Below, piece after piece: positions 46,527 to 57,240 of a DNA stretch of 64,000 nt. The stretch is from NCBI RefSeq assembly GCF_963678635.1, contig NC_087068.1, positions 40,635,649-40,699,648 of the forward strand. Direction: 5' to 3'. Source of the stretch: Symsagittifera roscoffensis (taxonomy: Eukaryota > Xenacoelomorpha > Acoela > Convolutidae). Below the pieces are notes generated by a model. It had not been told where the DNA came from. It worked only from the letters and a program-made list of their open reading frames with translations, and did not search any database. Numbering within the stretch: position 1 is the first letter of the stretch; each line of letters opens with the position of its first letter. The position numbers were made by a program, and so were the translations under genes.

Positions 46527-47060
46527 TCAATTTTTAGAATTCTTAAAAAAATTTGCTGTTTTGCTAACGAATCGCCTTAAGAGGCCATCAGATAACCATT
46601 GCATATCTTGAAAATTCATCAATAAAAAAAATTTCATATATTTTTTCGTGCAATGGTTCCAGAAAAAGTCCGCAAATGTCGCTTGAAATAGTTCATTTTT
46701 TTGCGTTGCATTTACTTGAGGGCTTTCAGATAAGTCAGACGTAGACACTTTACCTTCTGAACACGTAATACATTCATCGGTTGCCAATGAACAGGAAGTA
46801 ACCATGCTTTCTACTGCTTGATTTGCAGTTTTCTTCAACTTTCACAGTTTACATGTAAAAATCTTGCATGCCGTTTAGAAATTGATAACGGCGTTATATT
46901 CGGCTTTTTTGCATTATGTTTAAACTGAAAATAACCATCCGTTTCAATAACATCAGCTTTCTGCTGTCTTACACGTGTATGCGGTTTTTTGTTTAAAAAA
47001 TCACTATGTTTCCTCGCTTAGCTAGCAATTTGATATCAAAGGAAATTTGAACCTCGGCAC
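46527..47060 (-). pseudogene. Copia integrase N-terminal region, right arm
   Basis: Frame 46527-46838 has C-S-L-A-T-D-E-C-I-T-C-S-E-G-K-V-S, the second half (C-x2-C...G-K) of the copia HHCC integrase zinc domain, with H-A-R upstream near 46865. Single copy here, duplicated in the left arm. Confidence 0.75.
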
Positions 47061-47370
47061 GTACAATGCGCGCTCGAGATTAAACTTGTCGTTAGCTTTA
47101 TTACGATCGTAGATGGGGAGGTCTTGAACCTTGATTTGTCTGGAATATATTGGTTTGTGCATCAACAGTCTATCACAGTATTCATCGACCCATTTGATAT
47201 TGCAGTTAGTGCAAACCCAGAGAAACCGCCTTGATGTTTGTTAGAATTTTGTTTTTGTACATGCTGCTTTACATAGCACCTGTCAGCAGAGTGGTTATTA
47301 CGTCCAAAATTCGTACAGTACACGGCATTCTTGTTTCCTTGTCCAGTTCCTCCATTTTAATGTCCAAGGC
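47061..47370 (-). pseudogene. Copia zinc knuckle and protease region, right arm
   Basis: Minus-strand reading gives Y-C-T-N-F-G-R-N-N-H-S-A-D-R-C (one knuckle Cys replaced by F, the last Cys retained) and V-I-D-stop-C-T-N-Q-Y-I-P-D at the protease, where the Gly after Cys has become a stop. The Asp is conserved. Degeneration differs from the left arm. Confidence 0.7.
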
Positions 47371-47372
47371 CA

Positions 47373-47675
47373 TTATAATGTCCAAGAATGAATTGCTGGA
47401 ATTGCAAGGGACGTAGAATTCGTTTCTTGTTTGTTAGGTCTCCTCCCAAGTGATCGTTCACTCAAACGCTCCTTCAGTTGTAGGTACGAAATCTGCTGAA
47501 ATTCTATTGCAGCTATGAATGAGTCGTATTCTTGTGGCAAAGCTCTAATAACTATGGCTGTTTTCAGGTTTTCGCTGATCTTTTCATCTGCAGGTTTTAG
47601 TTTGAACACAAAATTGTCCACTTTGTTTAGAAATTCTATCATCGATTCACCGTTCTTCTTTCCTTCCCGAAACAC
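47373..47675 (-). pseudogene. Copia gag fragment, right arm
   Basis: A 100-codon open minus-strand frame with the copia gag block G-E-S-M-I-E-F-L-N-K-V-D-N-F-V-F-K-L, L-K-T-A-I-V-I-R-A-L-P-Q-E-Y-D-S-F-I-A-A-I-E-F-Q-Q and L-K-E-R-L. It is truncated at the 5' side, where leader and PBS are deleted, so it cannot be a complete gag. Confidence 0.85.
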
Positions 47676-47884
47676 TTGCCAAAGCTCAACTCAAATCTGC
47701 CCAAACTTTTTTGCAAGTATTTCCTTATTTCGAATCCATTCCTGTTATCCTGAGCAATGATCACCTGCAAAGTAGCAACGTTGAGGTGCATAAAGATTTC
47801 CTGATACAACTTCCTCAGAACAACATCTATGTTGGCTTCGCTTATTTTTCAGATTCTTTTTTTAGATTTTTATCTTCAATATAG

Positions 47885-48052
47885 GTTAGGATTGGTCGCC
47901 TTGTTTTTGATGTCAATTTTAAAAGTTAAAAGTCATAAGTCATTATTGTTTCACTCCTTTCTCGAATATAGCAATTACAATTCCGTTTATCGTCTTTTGG
48001 TTTTAAGCAACCATGTTTTGAAATTGACCAATCACAGACGAGTGTTTCAACA
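47885..48052 (-). repeat. Copia LTR, right arm (partial)
   Basis: Reverse complement of the left-arm 5' LTR start: it ends at 48052 with AGACGAGTGTTTCAACA, the complement of TGTTGAAACACTCGTCT. The inner part and the primer site are lost. Confidence 0.7.
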
Positions 48053-49118
48053 CATTTTGCAGAAATTAGCCCTAAGAAACAAGACCAAAAATACAACTGG
48101 ACGAGAACTGGCTAAAGTTTTTTTATTGCCTTGCTTGAGTTTTTAGTTCAATCCATCTAGATAACGCAGCAGTTTTTTCTGCAACAAAGAATTGCAACAT
48201 GAAGGATATCTTTAGAAAATCAGTTGAACTGGGTTCTATAACGTACGTTTTGAAGATACCTTTTAAAGTCATGCATCAACAGTTTTTTATCGGAATAGAA
48301 AAGAGAATTGAAATGCAATGTTTATCATATCTATCTCAATATCTTACCAAAAATAAGAAAGATTTTGCCAATGCGTTGAAATTGCCGACATCAAATTACA
48401 ATATTAATAATCACACTAAGCAAGCAATCATCTTATCTTGATAACAACTGTTTGTCTCATTTTTCCATCTCGCATCAGAAAAACGGAGAAAATTGCCTGT
48501 AAAATAACGGAAACTTGAAAACACTCTTTCAATATTTTGGAAAAAAAATTGAAAGAGTTCTTCAAAAAACAAATGCATTCTAATCCTGTGTGCACTCACA
48601 TAACTATGGTCTGAGTTCTTTTTCATTAAATGATTTAAATATCTAGCCATTAAATTTTACCAAAGCTTTTAGGATTGAGTTTTTTAATCTTTGTGTAATA
48701 TGTTTTTCTTTATATGTCATTCTTAATTTGATGTTTTCTTTCCAGCAGTAAAATCAACGCATTTTAATCGTTTGTCTGATTGTCTTTTTAATTACCACTG
48801 AATCAACTAATCTGAAAACCTGAAATAATCTTTTTTACTTTTAACTGTATTGATGCATAGATTTTTATACAGTAGTTGAAGTGTTCTTCCTTCTTGTTTC
48901 AATATCTCCCAATCGCCTCTTTAAAAATTGCATCACTTGATCATTTTTGTTTTCTAATTTTTTCTTACTATATGTCTATCGTGTTTATGTAGTAGTAGTA
49001 GTAATTTTCTGTTTTAAACTTAAAAGTGGGTTTAAAATGTGTATTGATCGATATCTCACTCGCAGTCGTCAAATAACAGTAGCTAACAAGGATAGCCGGT
49101 TGCCTTGCATTGAAAACT
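48053..49118 (+). repeat. LINE-family 3' segment, right arm
   Basis: Inverted partner of 33623-34696 and near-identical to the matching part of the array units. The 80-codon plus-strand frame at 48199-48441 is the LINE C-terminal relic in its sense orientation. Confidence 0.65.
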
Positions 49119-49129
49119 GATTGTTACGG
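49119..49129. repeat. Target-site duplication of LINE-2 (GATTGTTACGG), left copy
   Basis: GATTGTTACGG at 49119-49129 is repeated perfectly at 52634-52644. It sits next to the (TTG)n tail complement of LINE-2. Length 11 bp fits target-primed integration by an APE-type LINE. Confidence 0.9.
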
Positions 49130-49188
49130 TTGTTGTTGTTATTGCTCCGTGGACTGCTCTGAGAATACCTCCGCGAGTTCTTCTACGA

Positions 49189-52100
49189 CTAGTAGGGGAT
49201 TTTTCCACAAATCTTCGATGGAGCAGATATTGGGTTGGCCGGGCAGTTGAACAGATGATGGCAGTCTTCGATGCTGGGTTTGCATTTGCTGCAGAGCTCT
49301 GATTCAATGTCCGGTTGTAATCGGTGTCTGGTTTCGGCTAGTTTCCATGAGAAACCTGATCTAAGCTGACACAAATTTCTTCTGTCGTAACGGCTAAGTT
49401 CTTCTTCGTCTTTCGATATCTCAGGAGGGGGTCTTTTTAAGACTCTGTTCTGCTGGCTTTTGGCTCTCTCTTCGGCGACTGCATGTGTGTGTAGCTGTTT
49501 CAGTGTCTGTTCAAGATCGTCTGTTAGAAAACTAGCGAATTCTTCACTTGAGCTGGCATGCAATGTCATCTTCTTGTCTCTGTCGGTACTCTGTTGCTCA
49601 AACGGCCAGAGGTGATTGCAGGGGTGGGTATCTTGAGTTGCTTGGGCTAGGAATTGGTTGTTGAGTAGGTTGTGGTGGCCGGCGACTTTAAGCATCTTGC
49701 AATCATTATGTAGATGGTCTATTGATGTAAGGCGAATGGCTCCCGTGGCTGTCCGTAAAGCAGTGTTCTGGATCGTTTGTAGTTTCTGTTGGTTAGGTTT
49801 ACTGATTATTGGTGTCCAAGCAGACGAGGCGTAGTCCATACATGATCTTCCGATGGCACGATAGGTTATCAGTTGTGTTTCTTTATCATGCCCCCAGTCA
49901 AGTCCTGAAAGCGCACGGAGTGCGTTGTTTCTTCTAGCTTTTTTCTTGCAGACGTTAGCTGTGTGTTGTTCGAAGGTCAGCATAGTGTCGTATGTCACTC
50001 CCAGTAGTTTCGGTGTCTTTTCAAGCTTTAGCTGGGAGTTGAACATAGCAACTGGCGGGTGCGTCCAGGCTTGGCGAGGGTCATGCGTGAAAAGAGTGAC
50101 TGCTGTCTTCTCGAGGAACAATATTAGTCCGTTGTTTTCCAAGAATTCGTTGAGTCGAGAGAGGTAAGACGTTATCTTTTCACTGGCGAGGTCAATGTTG
50201 TTGCTGGTGATGTAAATAATCATGTCGTCGACGTAGGTCTTCAGTCGTGTCGGGTGGTCTGGAACAGGCATTTTGCTCATGATGAAATTGAACAAGCAAG
50301 GGGAGATGCACGAGCCTTGCGGCACTCCCGTGTGGACAATCTTGGCGTTGGAGATCGCATCTCTGAACAAGGTGCGGGCCATTCTACCTCGGAGGTAGAC
50401 AGCGAGCCAGCGAGTCACAGCGGGGTTGAGAGTGGACTGAAGCAAGTGTCTCAGAAGATTGTCTATATTGAAGCGATCAAAAGCTTGGCTGGGGTCCACG
50501 GCTGCCAGAACAGTCCTGTCGGGCGGTCTTTTCTTGTTGAAGCCTGAGGCGATGTCGTGGGTCAGGTGGCAGAGCGATGTCGTGGTAGAATGCTTTGCCC
50601 GAAATCCATGTTGGTGAGCGGCGAGAGGGAGCGAAGAGAGGTCTTTTGCTAGGAGCTTCTCCACTACTTTCGCAACTGGAGAAATTAGCGAGACCGGTCT
50701 GTATTTTTTGCTCTCGTTAGGTTGTTTCCCGGGTTTGAGAAGCGGGATTATCGTGGATGCTTTCCAAATTGTGGGAATGCGATTTGTAGCAAACGAGAGG
50801 TTGATGATGGCTGTGAGGCGGGAGAGGGCTGCAGGTCCGAGGTTTTTCAAGTATTGGATGCAGAGTTCATGAGGTCCAAAAGCTTTGGAGTTGCTGCTTG
50901 ACTTGATTGCCTTCCTGACTTGATTCTCCAAAAACTGCATAGTGTTGTGTTCCAGTTTCTGAAGTTTCCTGTTGAGAATTCTTGTCTCTTTGTCAGTCTT
51001 ATGACGCACTATTGTGGTGAATTGCTTGTTGAACTCAGTCGCTAGAGCTTTCGGCTTGTGGTAAGCCCGACCTTTGAATCGGGCGACTGCATTTGGTGGC
51101 GCTGCTGCAATTCGGCCGTCTAGCTGTTTGATGGTTTTCCAGATCTTTGTGTTCGGAGTTCTTCTGTCAAGGGAAGAGGCGAATTCTCTCCAATTGTCGC
51201 GTTTCTCCAAGCGAATCCCGTTCTCGATGTCCTTGTTCAGCAAAGACAGATGTTCGCGTTTTTCTGCTGAGGAGTTGTCGTGAAGAGAAGCGCGGAGGGA
51301 GTCGCGATCTTCCATGAGTTGAGTGATTTCTCTGGTCAGCCCAGGAATTGCTGCAGGGCGACGGCCACAAGGGATGTTGGAACGAGCTGCAGAAATGATT
51401 GCGCCTCTGAACTCTTTTTCAGCTTTGCAGACATCGGCATTGTGGTCAAGAGTAGTCATCTCAACGGTGGCTGACTCCAGTGCGTCGGCGTACTTGCTCC
51501 AGTCTGCCGTCCGCAGATTCATGATGCTCTTCTTCTGCGTCTTGACTGTTTGAAGCTTGTGTTGCAGGTCAATCACAATCGGGAGGTGGTCCGAGCTCAG
51601 TTGTTTCTTGATCTGCCAGCTGATGCAGGGAGAGATGTCGCTCGTGGCTGCGGAGACATCGGGTGAAGACTCGGGCCCTCCTGGGGGAGCACGGGTGTTG
51701 CCATAAGAGTTCAGGACTATGAACTGGCTGTCTTCCAAAGCGCTGGCCAGCTGTGTGCCTCTGGTGTCTTCGCTGCAGCCCGAGTGCCAGGAAGGGTGAT
51801 GAGAATTCAGGTCTCCGACTAGCAGGGTTTTCTTGTTATCAGATAGTAGTGCGTTGAAGTCGGGAGAGTACCCGCTGGAGCAGCTGCTGGTGGGAGGAAT
51901 GTAGGCATTGATCAGGGTAATTTCTTCGTTGTGGAGAAAGAGCTTGATTCTCTGCGTTTCAAGGTGACAGTCTTCAGTGTCTTTTAGCGTGGTGTAGTTT
52001 ACAGAGTTCTTCACCACCAAGAGGAGGCCACCCCCTTGTTTGCCGCTTCTGGGCTTGTGTAGCACTGAGAAACCCGGGACTTTCAGCTTTTCGGAGCTGG

Positions 52101-52626
52101 TGACTTTGCTTTCTTGTATCGCTGCAACGTGGATGTTCAGTGTGTCTTAGAAGAGCGTGAGCTCTGACCACTTATTTCCGATGCCATTGCAGTTCCATTG
52201 CAAGACGCGAAGTTTGTCCGGTGCTCTCTCGGGAACGGTGACTGGGTTGTTTTTGTGTACTGTGGAAGGGCAGATCCAGGACCGGTTGTAGTCTCTTGCA
52301 GTTTGGCCACTGGAGCATTCTTCGTGAACCCATCTTCGGGACTTGTTGCACTGGAAACTGTACTTGTTGCTGTAAGATACTTGTTGCGAGCAAACACAGC
52401 AGGGGTATCTTGGGCCAGGGTTGCTTGAGATGTCTCCGCAGAGTAGGAGGAGCGATAGAAGAAGAAGAGAGATCGCCAGGTTCTTGCGGACTTCACCAGG
52501 CGGCGTAGTCAAGCCCGCAGGGAAAAACCCGAGTAGTCTTTGGGAGAGAGTTGCGTGAACGCATTGTAGCAGTTTGCGGTCGGCTGTTGTCGATCGGCAG
52601 GGCCACCTCGAGCAGGCTGCATACAT
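49189..52626 (-). pseudogene. LINE-2 polyprotein: 2A-like, PHD-like finger, APE endonuclease, RT, C-terminal finger (one in-frame stop)
   Basis: 1146 codons including the terminator; a single in-frame TAA at 52147-52149 (codon 160) splits it into 159 codons and a 986-codon remainder in the same frame. Domains by residue: hydrophobic L-rich stretch 52-62 with D-I-S-S-N-P-G-P at 65-72; PHD-like finger about 76-120 (C76, C79, C93, H101, C104, W-I-C); APE/EEP endonuclease from 140 (Q-W-N-C-N-G-I; Q-E-S with Glu 172; G-D-L-N-S-H-H with Asp 272 and Asn 274; S-D-H-L-P 345-349); RT with A-A-V-D-P-S-Q-A-F-D (Asp 711), G-V-P-Q-G (767-771) and Y-V-D-D (798-801, bases 50224-50235); C-terminal E-L-C-S-K-C...E-D-C-H-H-L-F-N-C. 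All listed catalytic residues are present. The protein would nick target DNA and reverse transcribe its own RNA. The stop falls inside the endonuclease. Confidence 0.93.
52411..52434 (-). other. 2A-like (ribosome-skipping) motif D-I-S-S-N-P-G-P
   Basis: Bases 52411-52434 encode D-I-S-S-N-P-G-P after a leucine-rich stretch and C-G. The 2A consensus is D-V/I-E-x-N-P-G-P; here Glu is Ser. 2A-like motifs after hydrophobic N-termini are known in APE-type LINEs of several invertebrates, where they cause ribosome skipping and can double as signal sequences. Whether this variant skips is untested. Confidence 0.6.
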
Positions 52627-52633
52627 CGGCCCC

Positions 52634-52644
52634 GATTGTTACGG
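52634..52644. repeat. Target-site duplication of LINE-2 (GATTGTTACGG), right copy
   Basis: Perfect copy of 49119-49129, adjacent to the 5' end of LINE-2. Confidence 0.9.
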
Positions 52645-52724
52645 TCGACCTGGTTTAAGATAATCAATTAAAAATAGAATTGTTACGGTCGACCTGGCTT
52701 AAGATAATCAATTAAAAATAGAAT
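52637..52724. repeat. 44-bp tandem duplication at the LINE-2 5' flank
   Basis: 52637-52680 and 52681-52724 are tandem copies starting TGTTACGGTCGACCTGG, with one mismatch (TTTAAG/CTTAAG). The left arm has a single copy of this sequence (30977-31021). Confidence 0.9.
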
Positions 52725-53370
52725 TTTTTTAAAATGCAGTTTTTGGTGTCTAATTTGGTTGTTATTTTTTCAAATAAGTTGATTGAATTAGATGAAAAGG
52801 CAAAATCAGCTAGGTGCTACTCTGATAGAGTGGTCCCTCGAAAAAGCAGCTATATTAGACAGGCTCCGTATGAATTTCGCATGTCATAATTTGCAAGTTA
52901 ACTTGTGTTTAAATTTTTCAATTCCAAAATCTCGCGAAGTATGTTGAGTCAGAAATTTATTAAAACAAAAATTGTCATACCTTTATGTTTATTTGAAGAA
53001 AAATTTTTGCTTCAACCATACTCAGGGTAACTTATTCATCATTAATTTCCAATTTTGGCAATTTGTTAGTAACTTTTTTTTCATTGAAATGCTAAAAGGG
53101 CTAGGGTTTACGAGTTAGCGAAACATAAAATTTGTTGAAAAGCTAAAAATATACCGCGACATTTTCCTGAGTGACAAACTTATAACTTTTAAACGATTTG
53201 AAAGTACATGTGTTTTATTCTCAAAGAAAACTCTATCATAGTAGTACCAGCATTGTTAATTATAGTTAAAAAACTTTGAGAAATTAAAAGAATTAAACTT
53301 ATATAGAGGGAAGTCTGTCATTAATTTCAGTCTAATTTAGTCTGAAAAACTCATTAAAACCTCGGAAACT
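52725..53370 (+). repeat. Type I element leader, right arm
   Basis: Inverted partner of 30.4-31.0 kb. It includes GTTTACGAGTTAGCGAAAC near 53104, AAAATATACCGCGACATTTTC near 53146 and a block GAATTAAACTTATA...CAGTCTAATTTAGTCTGAAAAAC at about 53290-53350 that recurs at 58230-58290. No gene seen. Confidence 0.6.
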
Positions 53371-54680
53371 TGTATCTTTGGGCTCTCCTTTAGGCAAATC
53401 TTGTCAAAAAGATCTGCTAAATGAAAAAATAGCTAAGCTGGAAAAAAATATTGCGGAGGTTGTTGATAAGCTGGATGCACAATATGGTTTTGACCTCTTA
53501 AAAATTGCTTTAGCATGCTGAAATTTTTATATTTTGTGCTTAAAAGTACTTGTGTTTTTGCAAAACAAATTTTTGGAAAAATACGATCAAATTTTAAGCT
53601 ACACTTTATGCAAGGTATTAATTGTAGAAATGAATGACTGCCATAGGCTGCTTGGGTCTATCTTCCGCTTGCCTACTAGCTTTACCCTCTTTTTTAGCCT
53701 CAGCAAAAGAAGCAAAACCTATCTTAAAGGAGTTTTTTGCAGCACGTGGATGGAACATAAAATGATGCATTGGAACTTGGTTTGATTCAGCAGAATGTGA
53801 AGCAGCTGCGGAAAATTTTGATAGCGCCCATTTTTGATAGTGCAATTTCTAAAATGATTTTGAAACTACCCTATTGAAGTAAAAATGTTCAAAGCTCACC
53901 AGGATAAGTTCGGATCACAATGGTTGAATGTCAAACCGTGTAAAAATCTAAGAATGAAATTGTCGAATCATCAGCTCAGAATTGCAATTAGACTCCGCCT
54001 ATGTTCAACATTTTGTGAAAAACATAGATGCCTTTGCGGAAAAGATGTAGTCAAAGATGGATGGCATGGCCTATCTTGTCTCAAAAGTGCAGGGAGATTC
54101 TCTAGGCAATCAAATTTGAATGCCCTTATAAAGCAAAGTTTCGCCTCTACTAACATTCTTTTTGTTTTAGAGTCACGGCACCTCCAAAGGACAGATCAAA
54201 AGCAATCAGACGGTTTGACGCTCATCCCATGGGCTGTTGGTAGGCAGCTCCTGTTGGATATAACGGTAGTTGATTCTAGCCCCTGGTAGAATAAGAGCAC
54301 TCTTGGTTTGTAAGCCCGGAACGGCCTCGACCGAGGCAGAAGATCGAAAATCTGACAAATATAGAGATCTAATTAATGATAGATATATTTTTCAAACAAA
54401 TGTTTTTTAAGTTCAGGGTGCCGCCGGCCCTAGCACTGAACCTTTTCTGAATAAGCTTTGAAGGAGCTGGTGCACGTGTACCAAAGAACCCAGAGCAGGT
54501 AGTTTTCTTAAACAGAGAATCTCCTTCGCAATACAGGCTGCGATCGCTGCCTGTGTACTCGGCACCATTAATGATAAAAACACATTCTAAAACTTTTTTT
54601 ATATTTATCGAGCCAGAAGAACAAAAGCGTAGCTTTTTATAAGTATATGATAAAGCCGTAGCCATATATCAAGTCAATCT
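53371..54680 (+). pseudogene. RT-RLE element type I, right-arm copy
   Basis: A decayed plus-strand gene. It begins abruptly in the post-catalytic RT region (S-P-L-G-K-S-C-Q near 53381; L-E-K-Y-D-Q-I-L near 53570). The 134-codon frame 53885-54289 then holds L-R-I-A-I-R-L-R-L-C, the C-L-C-G...W-H-G-L-S-C finger (C-x-C-x9-H-x3-C), R-F-S-R-Q-S-N-L-N-A-L-I-K, and R-T-D-Q-K-Q-S-D-G-L-T-L-I-P-W-A-V-G-R-Q-L-L-L-D-I-T-V-V-D, matching the restriction-like nuclease core P-D-G-x-T...W...G-x-x-L-x-W-D-x-T. Traces of the C-terminus follow to about 54680. The catalytic RT core is missing from both arms, so it was lost before duplication. Confidence 0.75.
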
Positions 54681-54827
54681 TGTTGAGTCATTTTCAACTC
54701 CGGTTTAATCTGTGCAATTTTTAACTCTGAGTTTACTCTCCTTACTTCTATCCACATTATAATTTACTCTTTCATAATAAAAAACAATGTTTTCATATAA
54801 TACCACACTTGAAAGCCTACGAGATTT

Positions 54828-55058
54828 TTGTTCACTTTTATTAGAGAATTCTTTTTCTACATTGGAATGGCGAACGGTGAGTTTTTACAAGTTAACGAAT
54901 CTTACAATTTGTTAGAAAATATACCGCTACATTTTCTCAAACGCAAACTTATAATTTCTAAACAATTTGAGAGCTCTAAGTGTATCATTCACAAGGACAA
55001 TTCTACCAAAATAGTACCCAATCTGTTAACTATAGGTACTTTCAATATAAAAGAATAA
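54828..55058 (+). repeat. Shared 5' leader block, right-arm copy
   Basis: Inverted partner of 28522-28752 with few differences. It resembles the type I leader at 53.10-53.26 kb (GTTAACGAATCTTACAATTTG, then AAAATATACCGCTACATTTTC). The 76-codon frame is of unknown meaning. Confidence 0.5.
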
Positions 55059-56799
55059 AAACACCTTCGCAATGCACGCAGCAATGATCTTTCCACATTT
55101 ACTACTGTTCAAAACACAGTCCAAAACCGATGGATCTTTATCTATAACAATAACAAGGCGACATAAGCATTGGAAAGAAGGAGATCTGGATGACAAATAT
55201 AACAAAAGGAAGGCGCTGTAAATGCGGTTGATAGGAGGGAAAAAAGAAAAATTGAAATTGAAGCACAGCAGTTCAACAAACAAATGAATACTGGAAAAAT
55301 ATTAAGCGCATTAGCAGAACTAACGGACACATCCGAAGGCGTTATTTCTCGTTATTCCAAATTGTCTAAAATAAAACAAAAGTTTATACTCTTATCGAGA
55401 AACACCCACCATCTAAACCAATTGATGAGAACTATTTCACACCAGTCTCAAATTAAACAATTCCTTTCCAACCATCGATATTTGATCAGATAAACGGTCA
55501 AAAGATCAAGAAAGCAGCCATGAGAATGCACAGATCCCGTTGACCACCTGGCCTGGATGCAAGTGAATGCAGACGTTTTTGAACGCTCTTCAGACAACAA
55601 CTAATCGAGATTACAAAAAACATTAGCTAAAATTGCCAAAAAATTGGAAAATGAATAACTAAATCCAGAACTAACGGAACCAAATTACGCATCTAGATTG
55701 ATACTCAAAGATAAGAAACCAGGAGTAAGACTCATAGGCATAGGGGAACTGATGCCTACGATAATAGGTTGAACAATGAGCAAATGCCAGAAAAACGAAC
55801 TCATGTTGCTCGGTTCAAACTACCAACTCCTTCTAGGGCAAAAATATGGCATTGAAAATGCAATCCACACGCTAAGACATCAAAGCAGCAAAACCTCCAT
55901 TGATGCTGTTTTAATGAAAGATGCCAAAAACGCTTTCAACTCACTAAATCGAAAACTGGCCTTAAAAACATCAAAAATTACTGCCTATCTAATCTAACGG
56001 CGATTAAAAACTCGTTCTCCAATCCATCTGAAGTATTCGTAAGCAAAAAAACCATTAAAACCATCTACTGTCAAGAATCGACAACCCAGAGGTATCCGCT
56101 AGTAATGGCCACGTACGGTCTAGCAATTATACCCCACATAAAACTTTTATCTGTAGACAGCGTAATCCAGATATGGTACGCACACAATGCAAACGCAGTC
56201 GGTAATTTAAGCAACTTACGAGCCATCCTCGATAAAATTGCATCACTAAGTAAATTTTTTGGCTACCATGTTGAAGAGTCTAAATGCCAACTCATAGTAA
56301 AAGATGAAAAACTCGGTGAAGCTGAGAAAATCTTCAAAAATACAGGAATCACTATAAAGGCAGGAGCCCAATTGGTTGGTTCTGTTATAGGAACAGAATC
56401 CGAATGAAAAAAGTGTCCCGAGTTTCATCAGAATGAGCAAGTCAAAGTTTTGAAAAAATTAACGGAAATAGCAAAAATACTCACCCAATTTCTTTTTGAC
56501 TTCTATACTAACCAAGTGAAAAGATTATTCGAGAACAACTAAAACCTAACCTAGTCGGCAAAGACATATTAAACCCCCCGTCCCGTGAGATATCTTCCTT
56601 ACCCTTTAAAATGGGCGGCTTTAACATCAAACTGCCATCCTACCATGAAATTTATTTAGAATTTAATAAAAAAAACGTCACTAGTACTGGAATTTTAAGA
56701 TACTGTTACAGCAATAACCTAGCAGGAAAAAGTTTGTATGAAAATTAAAAACTTGGAAACTGATAGAATAAGTCTTAAGAAAACAAATCTCATTAACTC

Positions 56800-57240
56800 C
56801 CTAAAAGAAACTGATAAATACGCAATCAACCTCGCCTGGAAACCTCTTACTGGCGCAATGCCTTACCGCTAAGCAAATACAACTTTAATCTGAATAAATC
56901 ACAATTCATAGAGGGCATTTACTTATTAAACAGATGGGAACCGACCAAAACCCTTCTCAATTGTGCATGTAGTGCAAATTTTAAATTGACACATGCCCTG
57001 CACTGTGCAAAGGGCGGTTACACACACAAGACACAATGAAATTTGAGAAACATTCGCCCAAACTTATGAACGAGGTTTGCCATGATGTCGAGATTGAGCC
57101 GAAATTTCAGACTTTGAAAGGCAAAAGCTTTGTCAACAATTCAACTACAACTGAAGATGAGGCACAACTTGACATTAGAGCAAACTGACTCTGTGTTTCA
57201 CGAACTAGCCGCGCTTTCTTTGTTGTGAAAATTTTCAACC
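56800..57240 (+). repeat. RLE C-terminal module A
   Basis: About 440 bp encoding the L-P-L-S-K-Y-N-F-N-L-N-K-S-Q-F linker, C-A-C-S-A-N-F-K-L-T-H-A-L-H-C finger (C-x-C-x7-H-x3-C), then R-H-N-E-x-R-E and E-V-C-H-D-V-E-I-E-P-K-F-Q...A-Q-L-D-I-R-A-N nuclease core, with frameshifts. It is followed head to tail by module B, so the type II element has two C-termini in a row. Confidence 0.75.

Larger units (their letters stand above)
49130..52633 (-). mobile_element. LINE-2: near-intact APE-type LINE with target duplication
   Basis: A 3504-bp element on the minus strand, bounded by an 11-bp perfect target duplication. On its own strand it starts GGGGCCG just before the ATG at 52626, carries one ORF interrupted by a single TAA, has a 3' UTR of about 60 bp and ends in an AACAACAACAA tail. 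It lacks a separate ORF1. GC content is near half, far above the flanks, and no decay is seen apart from the one stop, so it is the youngest insertion in the window. RT motifs place it in the Jockey/CR1-I group. Confidence 0.93.

Noticed and set aside
49925-51553. Several 64-97-codon plus-strand frames within LINE-2
   Set aside because: Antisense shadows of the large LINE-2 frame, favoured by its higher GC content.
52137-52496. 119-codon minus-strand frame overlapping the LINE-2 N-terminus
   Set aside because: Alternate-frame shadow; the frame with 2A-like, finger and endonuclease motifs is the real one.
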